Below the pieces are notes generated by a model. It did not search any database. It had not been told where the DNA came from and was given only the letters and a program-made list of their open reading frames with translations. Below, piece after piece: positions 1 through 12,513 of a stretch of 64,000 nt of DNA. The first letter of the stretch is position 1. Every line of letters starts with the position of its first letter. The stretch covers positions 496,001 through 560,000 of the forward strand of contig SNVD02002434.1 in assembly GCA_013180625.2 (NCBI GenBank), in the 5' to 3' direction. The DNA is from Boswellia sacra. Lineage: Eukaryota; Streptophyta; Magnoliopsida; Sapindales; Burseraceae. The position numbers were made by a program, and so were the translations under genes.

Positions 1-3000
1 GCCTTCGCGCAAGTTGTGCTGCGTAAAGAAGAGACAAGCACAGGAAAACAAGTTAATTTTCATATTTCTAAGACATGAGTTCAAAAACCTCTTGTCATCG
101 ATAACCGATCACATATAAAACCTAGTGCCATGTTTAACAGCAACTATTGGATATTTATGTATTATTCTATGATATAGACATTGCTAGGGAGAAAGACTAA
201 CCTCTCCAATGCTTTTGCATATAAATTGTAGCCTCTCGTAGTGCAATGAATTCTTTCCTAGTCAGATATGCCCGGATTTTCCTCTGGATGTGTTTGGCTG
301 CATTGGCTAAAACTTCAGTCCTTCGTGCATCTAACTCAGCCATCTGCCCAGCCCTAAGGAACACCTTTGCTTTCCCAATCTGAAGTAACATTGAGGTACA
401 AAGTTTTTTGTATTGTTTAACAGAAGTTTGACAATTAATTCTATTATAAAGATCTATTCTGATGCCACATTTTAAATTCTATGTTTAGGATACCTGATAG
501 CCTTTCAAACCCATCATGTTGCAGATGGCAACACATGCTGTTTTTTCATCGGATCTGCCAAGAGAGAGCAATGAATTGTTATTTGCAGTATGGAAATTGA
601 AAAAGAAGAAGATTGATATTTTGGTGATTATATTTGTTCCAAAACAATTGCCTTGTTTCATTTTGCATGTCACTACAGCTGAGAAAGAGAATTATAAACA
701 AAGGGCAGGGATGTGGTGGGGTCGTTGTTGCTGCTCATTCCAGCCTTAAATTTGAAGTTTTGGCTTTGATCGCACATATGTTAAAATGGGCAATACAGAG
801 CAAATAGGAAGATGATTTATTGTTAGAAATCATACCCATCTAAAATATCAGGTGCCAGCATTCCAAAACGATCAAGAAACTCATCAAATGTTCTTTTTGT
901 TGGATATCCAGCACAGCTTATCCTAATTGCCTCTAGTACACCCTGCAGCAAATGAAAGTTCTTAGTAGGAACAGACTTTTTAAATAGCAGGAAACTACTA
1001 GTTTATTCAGTGTGGTGGTGGAAGAACCTAACTTACCCCACATCTTAACTGGTTTAATACATTGAAGTTCTCAAAGATTCCAGGCTTCAGAACTGTATTT
1101 GGCTTTACACATCTGATGTAATGTGGTTCTGTTGTGTTCAATGTTTCCATTAAAGCTTGTAGTTGTTGCTGACAGTTAAATTTGATTGATGACCAAGTAA
1201 GGACTTTGTTTAATTTCGATTACTTGGAATGCACCTACTCTTGGAACATGTCTTACCTTGAATCGGGTACCAATGGAAGAGAACTTGGATTGTTTTGATG
1301 TTTCCTCAGGCAGTGGAGGGAAAAGGTGAGCTACAAAAGTGCACTTGGAAGCATTTAGTAGGGCTTGATGTTCAGCGACAACATAATCCTTGTTTTTATC
1401 AAGGAATTGATCTGCTTGGTATGTGACCTGTTGAGAAAAGGATTTTAAATGAGAAGCCAACAAATTTTAACTTATTTAGTTTGACAGTCAAGAATAGTAC
1501 AAGCTTTTTTCTTACATCTCCAGCATAATGGTTGATTGTGAAGTCTGTTCGAGCAAGTTTTGGCTTGCTGAAACGCTTGTGTCCTTTGTACGTTTGATAC
1601 ATCTTTTGTGCAAATGTCTCATGGGTTGACTTGGGAAACATGCTGCCAAGGAAATGAACCGAAGCTGTAATCGTCATATTTGCAGTATTCATGTATTTTG
1701 TTTCTTTCTTGGATTGACTTGTTTCCTCTTATTACTGTTTGTTCTATTATATTGCCAGAGATAGCATTTACCATGTGGTATCCAAGGTTTGCACTACCTT
1801 GTTAAAGCTCATATTGTAACGAGATGAGTAATATCTGTTTCTAGGTATCAAGACACATATGATCTTATGAGTACATAGAATACGTACCAGGCTTCATCAA
1901 GTAAAGCAATTATACCCCCAGGTTTCTGCACGCAAGGACAGGTAACCATTTGTTACAGTTTTATACAATAGCTTTTATATGTTAGTTGGGCATACAGTAG
2001 TCTTACAGTAGTTAATACCTTCTCTATAAGATCTAAAACATCCTGGTTATCTACAAATTCCACGTAGCTCCAGTTTATTTCCTCCCTTGTGTATTCCTCT
2101 TGCTCCATCTTGAAAACATGCTGTTGAGAATGGAGTGCTCCAGTAATAATGTGTCATAAGAATAATGTTGTAACCATGTGTAGAAATGTTATCTTGTTAC
2201 CTGATTAAAGTGTTGTTGCAACTTCTCATTTGTTAGGTTAATACATAGCTGCTCAAAACTTTGAAATAAAGCAATTTGTTAGATATTGAAGACGCTAAAC
2301 TCTTTATCAAAGTATTATATTTTAAGATGTACCTGTTGATCTTGAAGCTCTCAAAGCCATAAATATCAAGAACTCCAATTAAGCTTACTGCATTTGGATC
2401 TTGACCAATTGAACTGTTTATTTTTTCCACAATCCTGTCACAGTTTATGAATTTTCCTATTTATTAGTTCATTTCTCCATTTTTTTTCGTATAGGTAGGA
2501 AGACAGTTAAACTCAAAAACCCTTTTTTTGTCATCTTTTGTAAAAAATCAGAGAGAAATATAAGGGAGAAAAGAGAAAGAGAAAGAAAATAGATGGAGAG
2601 AGGGAAAAAGAAAGAAGAACAATATTAGAAGAAAACAAAAGGGAGAAAATTTGAAGAAACGGGGAAAGAAGAAAGGAAAAAGGAAAAGAATACAAGATAA
2701 TTCGGAGGAGAAATTTTTATTAATTCATAATCAAAGCCTCTCAAACATATCAATCAAATCCTCAATTTATTTATAGTGGCAAATAATCTAAAAAATAGTA
2801 AAATAACTTTTAACTAGAAAACAAATTATTATTCAATAAAATCTAACCTAATAAAAATCTTAATTAAATTAGAAAAACAATCCCAATTCTAATACAAATT
2901 GAAATTCCCAAAATGTCTAGAAAATGTCTCAATTATCATTAGCTTGTCCTCCATGGACTTTTCTTAACTAAATCCTAAATCCAGATGTATTGCTTGAGAA

Positions 3001-6000
3001 AAAGAATGTCATTAATTTGGTGGGGGCAAAACTGCAAAGACTGCATCTGCTAAATCCTAAATCTAGATGAATTTCTTGAGAAAAAGAAATTTCATTAATT
3101 TAGTGGGAGCAAAACTGCAAAGACTACATTGTTATAGACTAAAGTGAAATCATGCGAAACCTTGTGGGGAATAATATTTTCAAACTTGTGGGGCACACAT
3201 TTTTTCCATGGCAGGGCTTGAATTGGTGACTTTGAGGGTGGGAACATGGATGGTTGAAGCATGATTGGCTGATGGACTTTTTATTTTTTTATTTTATGGC
3301 TTGAATGTAGAAGAGTATGAGTCAAATATTAATGATGTTGATCGAGTATACAAAAAGTAACCAATAAAAAGATAGTAGAAAAAGAAAATGTTGGGCTCTG
3401 ATATCAAATGATGTGGGATGGAAGGTCCTAAAAGTAACCAATAGGAAATGGAAAACAAAGCCCAAAAAAATAAAAAGGTAGAGGAAAGGGGATGAAATTT
3501 AAAAGCAAGAGATTCACTCAATCAGAAATATAGAGGAAAAAGAAAGAGAGGGAGGAATAGATAGAAAGAGGGAAAAAGATAGGAGAAAATTATCAGAAGA
3601 AATTGGGATTGAGAAGAAGGGAAATAGAACAAAAAATAATTAGGAGAAACTTATTTTTATTAATTCATAATCAAAGTCTCTCAAACATAACATTAAAGGC
3701 CCTATTTATAGTAGCAAACAAATCTGAAAAATAGAAAAATAACTTATCCAGGAAAGAAATTATTATTTAATAAAAAATCTATAAAATATCTTAAACAGCT
3801 TTAGCTTGTCCTACACTGTAAAAGATCCTAATTTTAATCTAAAAGTCTGTTTTCTTTCTTTCTTTTTTTTCCCCCCTAAAGGATATGTGTAATTTTCTTA
3901 CCAGTCAAAAAGTCTGGAATATACAGTTTTGGCTAAGGCATCTCGACTTAAGGCAGCAGAATCTGGGTCCAGTGGCTTTGTGATGTTACCATCAGGAGTT
4001 ACTATGACACGCTTACAAAGTGAGTCTTCTAGTGCCTTCTCATCACACCTGAATAAATGCATATTCGGAGACGGTAGACAGGCATATTTAAAAGTTTTTA
4101 AAAAAATTTGTGTGTATATATATATATCTACATATCTGCATAATCTTACATGAGTAGCTCAGCTGCTGTTTGAAGATGGTGGCATGATTTTTCATCTTTA
4201 ATTTTAGAGGAATCAACTTCCTTTCCTTTACTGAAGTTTATGTTTCCTAGGTGGAGGATTGCAGCTACAACACGGAATATGGCATCCTATGCAAGGGAAA
4301 CACGCATCTATTAATTTAAGACATTGATGGATAAGGGAAATTCTCAATTCATTGATTTACTAAAAAGCTGAAGTGAAATGTCAACACCTGCTCATCTTGA
4401 CTGATTCCTAAAACATCCATTGCATTTCTAGTTTCCAAATACTCCCTTGCGTCATCTACATTTGCAACTTCATAACAGTTTGACTGGTTTAGATAGTGAA
4501 ATGTTCTTGGGTCGCCTAACTTGAATTTTTTGACATCCTGAGAGAACATTTGTTAGTTAATGAGGCTATATTGTGTGACTTTGTTGCATGACAATTTTAC
4601 TGATGTCACCTCTGGTGGTGCTGCACAGAGCATGTAAAAGCAATGGTAGTTCCTTTCTGGGTCTGAGACCTGGCAAACTCTTGATCTTTCAAGGAGGTAA
4701 GTACGTACAGCAGCTCCAGAAATCTTCCCATGCTTATCGAATTGAATTTCAACAAATTTGCCAAAACGACTGATTGAACCACCCAGTATTGTATGTTCGA
4801 CCAGAAAAATAATAGTTAAGAGGAAATAAACAACAATTTGATGAAATAGAAATAGCTCTGATGAAAGAGAAGATCATTTTCACCTGGAATTGTTGTTTTT
4901 AACAGTTTTGGCATTCCCAAATGCTTCCAAGACTGGGTTGGACTGAAGATATGAACAGACAACTCTTCTTTAAATCATTTCTATCACCTGATATAGATGT
5001 AGCTGTAGTTCTAACTTACCTCCAAAACTTGTTGTTCTACTGTTCTTCCTTCTGTACTTGACCTTCCCCCCATGAAAGCAAGGTACCTCATAAGCATTTT
5101 TGTTGTCTCTGTTTTACCTGCTCCACTTTCTCCACTTACCAAAATGGATTGGCTTCCCTGCTCGTTTATCATTGCCCTATACCAAATTTTGTCTTAACTT
5201 TTGCTTTAAAACAACTTTTAAATTGATATATCAGTTTTTTTCATAACCCATATACCTGTAGCAAGTATCTGCAACAGCAAACAGATGTGGACTTAGCTCT
5301 CCAAAAGCAGCTCCTTTATATTGCTCCATCATGTGGATGTCATACAAGTGTGGCAGCCTCCGGAAAGGATTCACCGCTATTAGAATGTTTCCAGTATAAG
5401 TCTGTTCATATAAGGCTAGTCAATAGATTATCTTTCAGCTTGGGTAACTGACAAACAATATCACACTAAATGTGGTGTCATTTAGGTTTATGTGACTCAC
5501 ATAAATCTCATTCAGAGAAAATCGACAAGCTAGATTATGGAGGACTCCTGGCTCATGGAGGTAAGCTAACTTGGTCATGTCATCAACTCCTGCTGCTGGT
5601 GCTTCTGTGTCTTTTGGATATATGCTGGCAATATCAGCAACTATCTGGAATTGAGGTAAAAGCTATGCTTTAGTTCATTCATATAAAATACAGTTGTATT
5701 TGGACCTTTCATATTATTGGAATCTCTTAAGCAAAACTAGGAAAAATAGCAATATAACAGCTATTTAATGCTTTTTTTGTTTTCATAGTTTATTCTCTTG
5801 AATGCGAAACAGAGTTTAGACTGGCACTTTCTCCTATTAGAAAACCCTTATAGTCTTGACATTGCAAAAAGAAATGTAAAAGCTGTTAGCAAAGTAATCC
5901 CAGTGCATGACCCTCTTTTGCAAGTAGATGGTTCAGTAATAGCTTTTGACTCTTTTTTTTTTTAATTAATCTTATTTAGTGAATGATGGATGTCTCTAGC

Positions 6001-6500
6001 ATATACAAGCAGTATAACTTATCATGATCGATGTGATTCATGAGAAAATTAGTATTTGCTGTATTCATATCAGAGAAGACTAGCATAGCTCAGAAAATTA
6101 GTATTCTCTTGAAGGAAAACTTTCATAATTTGTTGTTACGTTTACCAGTATAGTGAGAGTCTGATAAAAAAGCACACTATTGCATTTGAATTGAAATGCA
6201 TATGATATCAACCTAAATAGATTGATGATGGAATGGGCAGTGATGGTAGCTTACAGTTTTCCCGTTTGTAACAATTATAGTGGCATCTCTTCCATTGATT
6301 TCCGTCACTTCACCATCAATCCATGCAACCTCAGGATCTTCAAACCAAACATGTGATCCAACTATGATGTTTACAGAGGTCCCCTGGATCATCCGGTAAA
6401 CACAAGAAAGAGTTTTTATTTTAGTGCTTATCCTATAATAGAAGATTGGCAGGTGAACCAAAAATGAAGAACAAAAACCAACTGGCAGGAAGCTTACCAT
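1..6500 (-). CDS. Class XI myosin heavy chain, N-terminal motor and first IQ motifs (partial, runs off the left edge)
   Basis: Actin-based motor that moves organelles and vesicles in plant cells. Coding exons, in transcript order: 6500-6498, 6383-6255, 5644-5501, 5401-5256, 5176-5020, 4942-4884, 4769-4610, 4537-4388, 4286-4150, 4048-3902, 2434-2333, 2258-2201, 2120-2019, 1925-1888, 1642-1516, 1427-1257, 1168-1037, 942-836, 554-494, 379-202, 18-1. All use GT-AG and stay in phase, giving about 775 residues. Visible motifs: N-terminal SH3-like region (~10-50), P-loop GESGAGKT (156-163), switch I NNNSSRF (209-215), switch II DIYGFE (434-439), the [13 protein letters not shown] converter end (~715-727) and an IQ motif from ~737. 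The coiled coil and globular cargo tail lie outside the window. Wording such as DVKKFKL resembles the MYA2-like subgroup, but the isoform is not resolved. The first coding exon holds only the ATG. Confidence 0.95.
2548..3815 (-). mobile_element. Small non-autonomous LTR element (TRIM-like) inside myosin intron 10
   Basis: Two diverged direct repeats lie at about 2548-2953 and 3412-3815. Both share a purine-rich tract, a block around TTATTAATTCATAATCAAAG and a TTAGCTTGTCCT end. On the minus strand each starts TG, and each carries a TATAAATA-like box (complement of TTTATAGT near 2773 and 3707). The upstream repeat ends in CA and is followed by GCTCTGATATCA (3395-3406). Its complement differs by one base from the initiator-Met tRNA primer site TGGTATCAGAGC. 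The interior (2954-3411) has no coding capacity. The left end of the downstream repeat is truncated. Calling it TRIM-like is an inference from size and structure. Confidence 0.7.
2968..3131. repeat. 82-bp tandem duplication within the intronic LTR element
   Basis: Two adjacent copies (about 2968-3049 and 3050-3131) both begin CTAAATCCTAAAT and run through a shared GCAAAACTGCAAAGACT block. They differ at about ten positions, so the duplication is old. Confidence 0.8.
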
Positions 6501-6771
6501 AATTGAAATCCTTAGCTTCTTCAAAATTGAGCAGCAGGAAGATTTATTGATGAAGTTGTGTTGTCCGAGAAAAGAGGGAGAGAAACAAAGAGGTATTACA
6601 AGATTGGTCAATTCCTTGAGAATTGGGGGGACTTGAAAAGAAATGTTGAAAAGGGAATTCAACAGCAGAGGAATGCAGGGGGTGATAACTCAAAAGCAAA
6701 AGGCAACAGCCAGCCAGCCACCTCTCATCTCCGGCCCCCACATTCATATAAACTTTTTTCTCATTCCGCAT
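6501..6771 (-). promoter_or_regulatory. 5' untranslated exon and proximal promoter of the myosin gene
   Basis: The start codon sits at the very end of the first exon: ATG at 6500-6498 is followed at once by a GTAAGC donor. The rest of this exon is therefore untranslated and extends upstream into this stretch. The transcription start cannot be fixed by eye. Short open frames in this stretch are not conserved proteins. Confidence 0.5.
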
Positions 6772-7889
6772 AGGATGATGACTTGGCAGGAGTGGAAGCC
6801 CCCACCTAAAAGTGCTTGTATACCTATATCATTGTAGTAATGCCGGTTGCGTAGGGCTATTGTTTATGCCATAAGAAGTGACCCTTTCTGGCCTGCCTGA
6901 TATCTGCACGATTAGATGAGGCTGTTTTTATTTATTTATTATTTTCTTATGGTATTGTAGCCAATAGTCAATGCATTGCCACGGTCCTGTCATATTCTGT
7001 ATTTCTGTTCCATCGGATGGAGGTTAGTTATAGCAGCATTGCTTCAGTTTTAAATTTTAAAAAGCTTCTTTTTGAATATCTCTTTTTAAAAGGAGTGTTG
7101 TATATTAAAGATGGCCAGTTATGATTAGGTATATGTAATGACTGAAATCATTCCTTGTTGATACTTGAAAGACAATATCGCCCGATGCATTGTTGTGAAA
7201 TTGGATGCCAAGCAAACTTAGCTTGTGTACTCGTATATGAGCACTCGTCGAATTCTGTAGTGGAAGAGGACAATTTGGAGATTCTCTTGGGAGTTCACCA
7301 AACCCTGTGGGCCTTCTGGCTTTGAAGTGGATCCAATTTGTTTTCATTTTGTGGGGATGGGCGGTGAAGGTATGCAATTACCAGCGAGTTTTTTCCTGGG
7401 ACTCACGCAGATGGCGGTGCCGGATTTTGGCTATTCACATGGGGAAAAGGTATTTGAATGTGGACCCAGACACTAAAAAAGGATTGCTCTTCCTGGCTTT
7501 CCAACCAAGCTTTCTGCCAGTCTTTCCTTTCCACTTTCTTTATTGTAATTTACTGATTTTGCATCTCATTAATCATCATTGTTCTTGCTTATTAAGGCTG
7601 TCAATGCTTGGCAAGGCCATCAAGTTTATAATAATATTGAGTGTACATAAAGCACTGGTTGCTTGGTTAGACATGATAAGTTGTACATGAATAAATAAAT
7701 TCTATGGAAGTACTGTTGAAAAGATTAGAAATAGTTAGTACATTACACAAGGTTTCACGGGAATTCTTATTCCATCAAAATGGTGGGGGTTGATTTCAGT
7801 TTATAATATTAAGCTGTTTGAATTTGATGTTAATGTTATTATGGAGCCACCTTTATCCTTTGTAATAGGAAGAGCCCAGCGGCGTGAAC
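6772..7889. other. Intergenic stretch, no gene seen
   Basis: Single-copy-looking sequence upstream of the myosin gene. It contains open frames of 60-127 codons with no recognisable domain, no plausible splice structure and low-complexity translations. I see no RNA gene. Part of it is presumably the myosin promoter. Confidence 0.5.
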
Positions 7890-8484
7890 GGTGATTTTTT
7901 TTTTTTTTTTATGTCTGAAGTTTAAATGAGTCTCAATGAAATTGAAGTTTGAATATATTTGAATATATACATCTGAATAATATGTTTGCTTTCTATTTCA
8001 ATATCTGATTTGAAATGTCTGAAATTAATATATATATATATCTTTATTGTTTGATGTTGTTTTCAATTGTGTTTTTTTTTTTGACATATAAATAATATTT
8101 GTAAATTAATATTTTGAAAACATTAATATTGAAGTATTTAAATATTTATTATTTTATAATTTTAAATATTTATTATTATAATATAAAAATTTTTCTAAAT
8201 TATTAAATTAATAATTTATAGTGTAATTAAATAAGTATTGTAGTATAAAAGTTATATACAAAGGATAATAAATGAACTAGAGGGGAATATTTTTTAAAAT
8301 TAAAGGTGATACTAACAATTCAAACATTTGTCTTAAGATAAAAGTTAAATATATTAGTTTTTTCTATTAAAATGAAAATATCTTATGTTAAGTCCTAAGT
8401 AAAAAAATAAATATTATAAAAGATTTAAAATCTCAGAATAAATTAAATTCAGATTTTAATTATTTTTAAAAAATAATTGGTTCT
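7890..8484 (-). mobile_element. AT-rich non-autonomous transposon copy, reverse orientation
   Basis: The reverse complement matches the element at 56432-57584 over most of its length, for example the GACATATAAATAATATTTGTAA, ATTTAAATATTTATTATTT and AATAAATGAACT blocks. The ends show the same GGTGATTTTTTT / AATTGGTTCT type of inverted terminus. It is about half the length of that copy because the centre is deleted. It has no coding capacity. Confidence 0.65.
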
Positions 8485-9290
8485 CAAAAATTGTTGGCAC
8501 TTTTACCGTTAGGACTTAGGCACTATTATGTGATCTCTACCAAGGATTTTACTTCCTTACATGTCCAATCTCACTGTTTCCGTATCAAGCTCTGGCATGC
8601 TTGCAGCTGCTTTCCTAGTTTCTAAAGGCTAGTCCACCTATGATTGGGCCAAAAGGGAGAAGGATAACCATGGGCAAGTGGTGTGGCCCATAAAGAATGA
8701 AGAAAGCCCAAAGAAAAGCGGAGGAGAGGGAGCCCATAAAGAAGGAATGTTGGAAGAGAGGCGGAGAAGGAATTGTTCGTGTTTTCTTTTTCTTTTTTCA
8801 ATAACTTTAGATAAAATATTATGTTAAATGTTTAAATAATTTCGATAATTGAGTGCTTGTGTTATTTAATAATAGATTTTTTTTTGGTGCTACAATTGGT
8901 GTTCTTTTGAATTGTGTTTATGAAGTATGAAAATCTCAAAATCTTAATTATCAAAAAAAAAAAAGCAAATAAAAGTTCCACACATGTAAAGTGTTACATA
9001 TATTAAGTAAAGATTGATTTTGTTACTTTTATTATGTACAACTATTTTTTCTATCAATTAACTATTTTTCACATGTAGTGCGTATAATAATTCAACTAAA
9101 ATATTTAATAGTTAATTTCCTATTAGAAAATTTTTAGTTCAACCCAGCGATAAAAAAAAAAAAAAATTCCTGGTTGAATTCGCCCCTGGTTAGAAGGCAT
9201 TAATGGAAGAACATAATGAATATGATCGGTTGAGAGAATGAAGAAAATACAGTTATAGAGAGGAAAGTACGTGAAATTGGTAATGACTCT
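8485..9290. other. Intergenic AT-rich stretch, no gene seen
   Basis: Poly-A/T tracts and a purine-rich segment near 8640-8770. I find no convincing exon, RNA gene or terminal repeat. Confidence 0.5.
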
Positions 9291-9298
9291 AACGAGAG

Positions 9299-9800
9299 TA
9301 GGGGTGGGATTCGTGTCGTGTCGTGTCGACCCATTTAATTATTCGTGTCAAAACATGAAACCCAAACCCACCCGATTATTAAACGTGTTACCCACGTGTC
9401 GTAATCGTGTCATATTTAATTCGCATAATTTACTTAATTGTTTAACTTAGTTATACATAATATATTATATTCTCTATATTTAAATCAATTAAAATTATTT
9501 TTAGAATATAAACCATTGTTAGTATAAAATATTATTAAAATCATCATAATTTATCATGTTATAAATTAATTTATTTTATAGTATAAAAATTTCAGTTTTA
9601 TAATATATATATTGTAAGTAGGTAATAATTTATATTATTGAATGAATTTACATATTAAAGATATACAAAATATATTTAATTATTCGTGTCATTAAACGGG
9701 TTGGCGTGTTGAACACCTTCAACACTAACCGGACCCATTTATTAATCGTGTAACGTGTTCGTATCGTGTTCGCGGATCGTGTCAAAAATTCTCACCCCTA
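9299..9800. mobile_element. hAT-type MITE with 8-bp target site duplication
   Basis: The ends are inverted repeats: TAGGGGTGGGATTCGTGTC on the left and, on the right, the complement of TTAGGGGTGAGAATTTTTGA. Subterminal CGTGTC motifs recur at both ends. The flanks are AACGAGAG (9291-9298) and AATGAGAG (9801-9808), an 8-bp duplication with one mismatch. An 8-bp duplication is the hallmark of the hAT superfamily. There is no transposase frame inside the 502 bp, so the element is non-autonomous. Confidence 0.85.
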
Positions 9801-9808
9801 AATGAGAG

Positions 9809-11945
9809 CATGACCGGAGATCTGAGAGATGGGGTTGTTGGAGTCTTTACAAAGGACAAAAAACCAAGAAATACACATGATCGCCAAGCCCTATTCCTCC
9901 AAAAACCCTGTACTCTCCATCCCGTATTTGATATTCTTGGTTTACGAGAATTTGGTTATTAATTATGTTTGTCATGTTTTTCTTTTTATGTTTTTTACGT
10001 TACTCATTTTTTTAATATAGATTATATTCAATATTAACTATATATTCTTTTAAAAATAATAATTTATTTATTAAAGATAAATTCAAATGAAAGCGGCTCT
10101 AAAAAATTTTATTAGAATAACTCAATAATGTAGATAAGGTGAAGCTTAACTCAAATAGGTCACTACAAGATTTTGCATGCATCTATAACTTGTAATATTA
10201 ATCATCTCGTCAATTATATAATGTTGTAAAACCATGTATCACATTGGACATAAAATTATAAATTATAAAATATAGTTATTTAAGCATATCCAAGTATCTT
10301 AAATAGCCAAATTGCATGTCACTTCGATGGGTTATAAATATAAATACAATAATTGATGCTCTCGATTCTTGAATTGCCACTTTAGTCGGGATATAAAAGT
10401 TGGAATCAAGTCAATAAAATATTTTGTACGAACAAGACTGTTTACACTAAAGTTTCTTTTATTAGTACACCCACTTATTTATAAATCTCTCCTTTAAATT
10501 TAAAATATTAATTTTTATTTTATAGATCCATCATAAGATCAAAAGTAATCTTATTAATAGTTCTATAAACAATTATTTTTTAAAATAAACTCGTGATATT
10601 ATTCAAGAAAAATTTTTCACAGCTTTTTATACATCCACAAGAACGCAAATGTTTATAAATACTATCCTTTTAACCTATGTATAATCAATTTTCTCTATAA
10701 TTTGGATTGACAAAATCTTATTAGAGATATAATTACTATACCATGTATTATAAATTTTCTTATTTATTTTTATTTTTTACTCGTCGAATAAATTTTTTAT
10801 CAACTAAAATTATTATAAATTGATTATAAAATTTAGTTGCAAATGCAATATTACCCAAAATTCGTCTAATAGTTGTTGTCATCGCTTCATGTTCTAAAAG
10901 CGAAGACTCTCATGGAAAATGAAAATGGTCACGGCTTGTGTATGATCAGTTGTTATTATTTCCCCAGAAAATGAAGCGCTTCGGATGTCATAATGGACCA
11001 ATCTCTACAAGACAACCCACCAACATTATCTCCCTGTTTGAGTGAGGCTGGAATAAATTGGCAAATTTTGGTGAATTTCGTTCTTGTTGCGGTCAATCAT
11101 ATCGATTGCTACATGATAGCTAGTACTGGTGCTTGTTTATGGACGTTGAGTTTTTATTTTTAAACTTTGATAATAATATATAATTAGTTTTAATATTTTT
11201 ATTTTTAAAAATAATATATAATTGGTATTAATTTTTACATATTAATTGATGAATGTGCATTTTCTTAAATAATTTTGTAAATACACAAACAAACAAATTA
11301 ACCACGTGACTTTTACAAGCCTCTCTCACTTTTATGTACTCAAATCCTAGATGAAAGAAGAACCTTGTTCCGCTCCGCATGATCGCTTGATTCACGTGCA
11401 CCACTTTACAATAGGGTCTCTGTAAAGTCAAAAGGTATTAAAACATGCATAAATTGATTACAATGCATTGTTTCAAGCTATTTGATTGCCATGACCTAGC
11501 AAACGATTACCCCAAAAGAAGATGAGATGAGTAATGAATTAATTTTTATCAAACCAGTCTCAAACTGTAAGCATTTTATAATTAATAGGCAGATAAGAGA
11601 TGATATCAAAAATGGGTGTTGAAACCAAATTTTAATTAAAGTTAATTAAATTTTATTGTACTTGATTGTAAATTTATTTAGAGCTAACTCTGTAATAATT
11701 TTTTTTTAACAAAAAGTGGTGTATTTAATAAGTAAAAAAATTGGGTAAAAATGACCTCACCCTAAAAAATATAGATGATAAAGGCATGCATTATAGATAT
11801 TTTTATAAGTGAAATAACAATATAATCAAAATCAAATGTTTGTAAACAATTATAATACCCTTAAAACGTGTAGTTTTTTTTCTAACGATAGCATACATTG
11901 CGAGTGTTTATTTACTATTGTAACGATGGAGAATAATAGAATCAG
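9809..11945. other. AT-rich intergenic stretch, no gene seen
   Basis: Long stretches above roughly 70% A+T with stops in all frames. The open frames (e.g. near 9829-10020 and 11228-11431) are short and have no recognisable domain. No RNA gene or element end was identified. Confidence 0.5.
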
Positions 11946-12513
11946 TTAGGGGTTTTTTTTTGTCTAAAATTAAATTTGACTAATTCTTACTCATTTAAAC
12001 ATTTTAACTCCTTTTTTTCTTCTTAAAGATTGATTCTCAGACAAATCAATCTAAATAGAAAAAGCCGAATTTTTTAGTTTAATCTAAATATAAATATTAA
12101 ATGGGTTATCCTACTTCTAATTCCCTAAAAATTCCCTATATTATTCATTTATTATTATGACACTTTTCTATATAAGGTTTGTAAAATTATATAATGTTTA
12201 AACAAATGTAACTCATAATATAATTTATCAATTTTAATATTTTAGGATAAAAATTATTATTTTTAAATATTTGAATACTTGAATATTAAGTTTGTATATT
12301 GATTTGTAAATAAATATAGTATGTCAAATAAAAAGAAAACTAAAAACACAAAGTAAAAAAATAACAATAAGGATATATATATAAAAATAGTAATTTTAGA
12401 CATTTCAATTCAAATGTTAAATAAATTAATAAACATTTCCTTCAAATTTATATATCAAGATTTATTCAAATTTCAATAATTAAAAAAAAAAAAAAGAACA
12501 AGTAGCCCCTTAG
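11946..12513 (+). mobile_element. AT-rich non-autonomous transposon copy, forward orientation
   Basis: Shares ordered blocks with 56432-57584 in the same orientation: the TCAATCTAAATAGAAAA type region, TTCATTTATTATTA, AATACTTGAATATTAA, and an end block of ATTCAAATGTTAAATAAATT followed by TTATTCAAATTTCAA. The termini carry TTAGGGG / CCCCTTA, a short inverted repeat. There is no coding capacity. Confidence 0.55.

Noticed and set aside
6213..6662. Longer N-terminal extension of the myosin frame (149 codons)
   Set aside because: It translates intron 1. The GTAAGC donor after the ATG at 6498 and the CCAG acceptor at 6384 explain the true start.
7105..7690. Frames of 90 and 127 codons on opposite strands
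   Set aside because: They overlap, have no recognisable domain, and show no coding-like composition.
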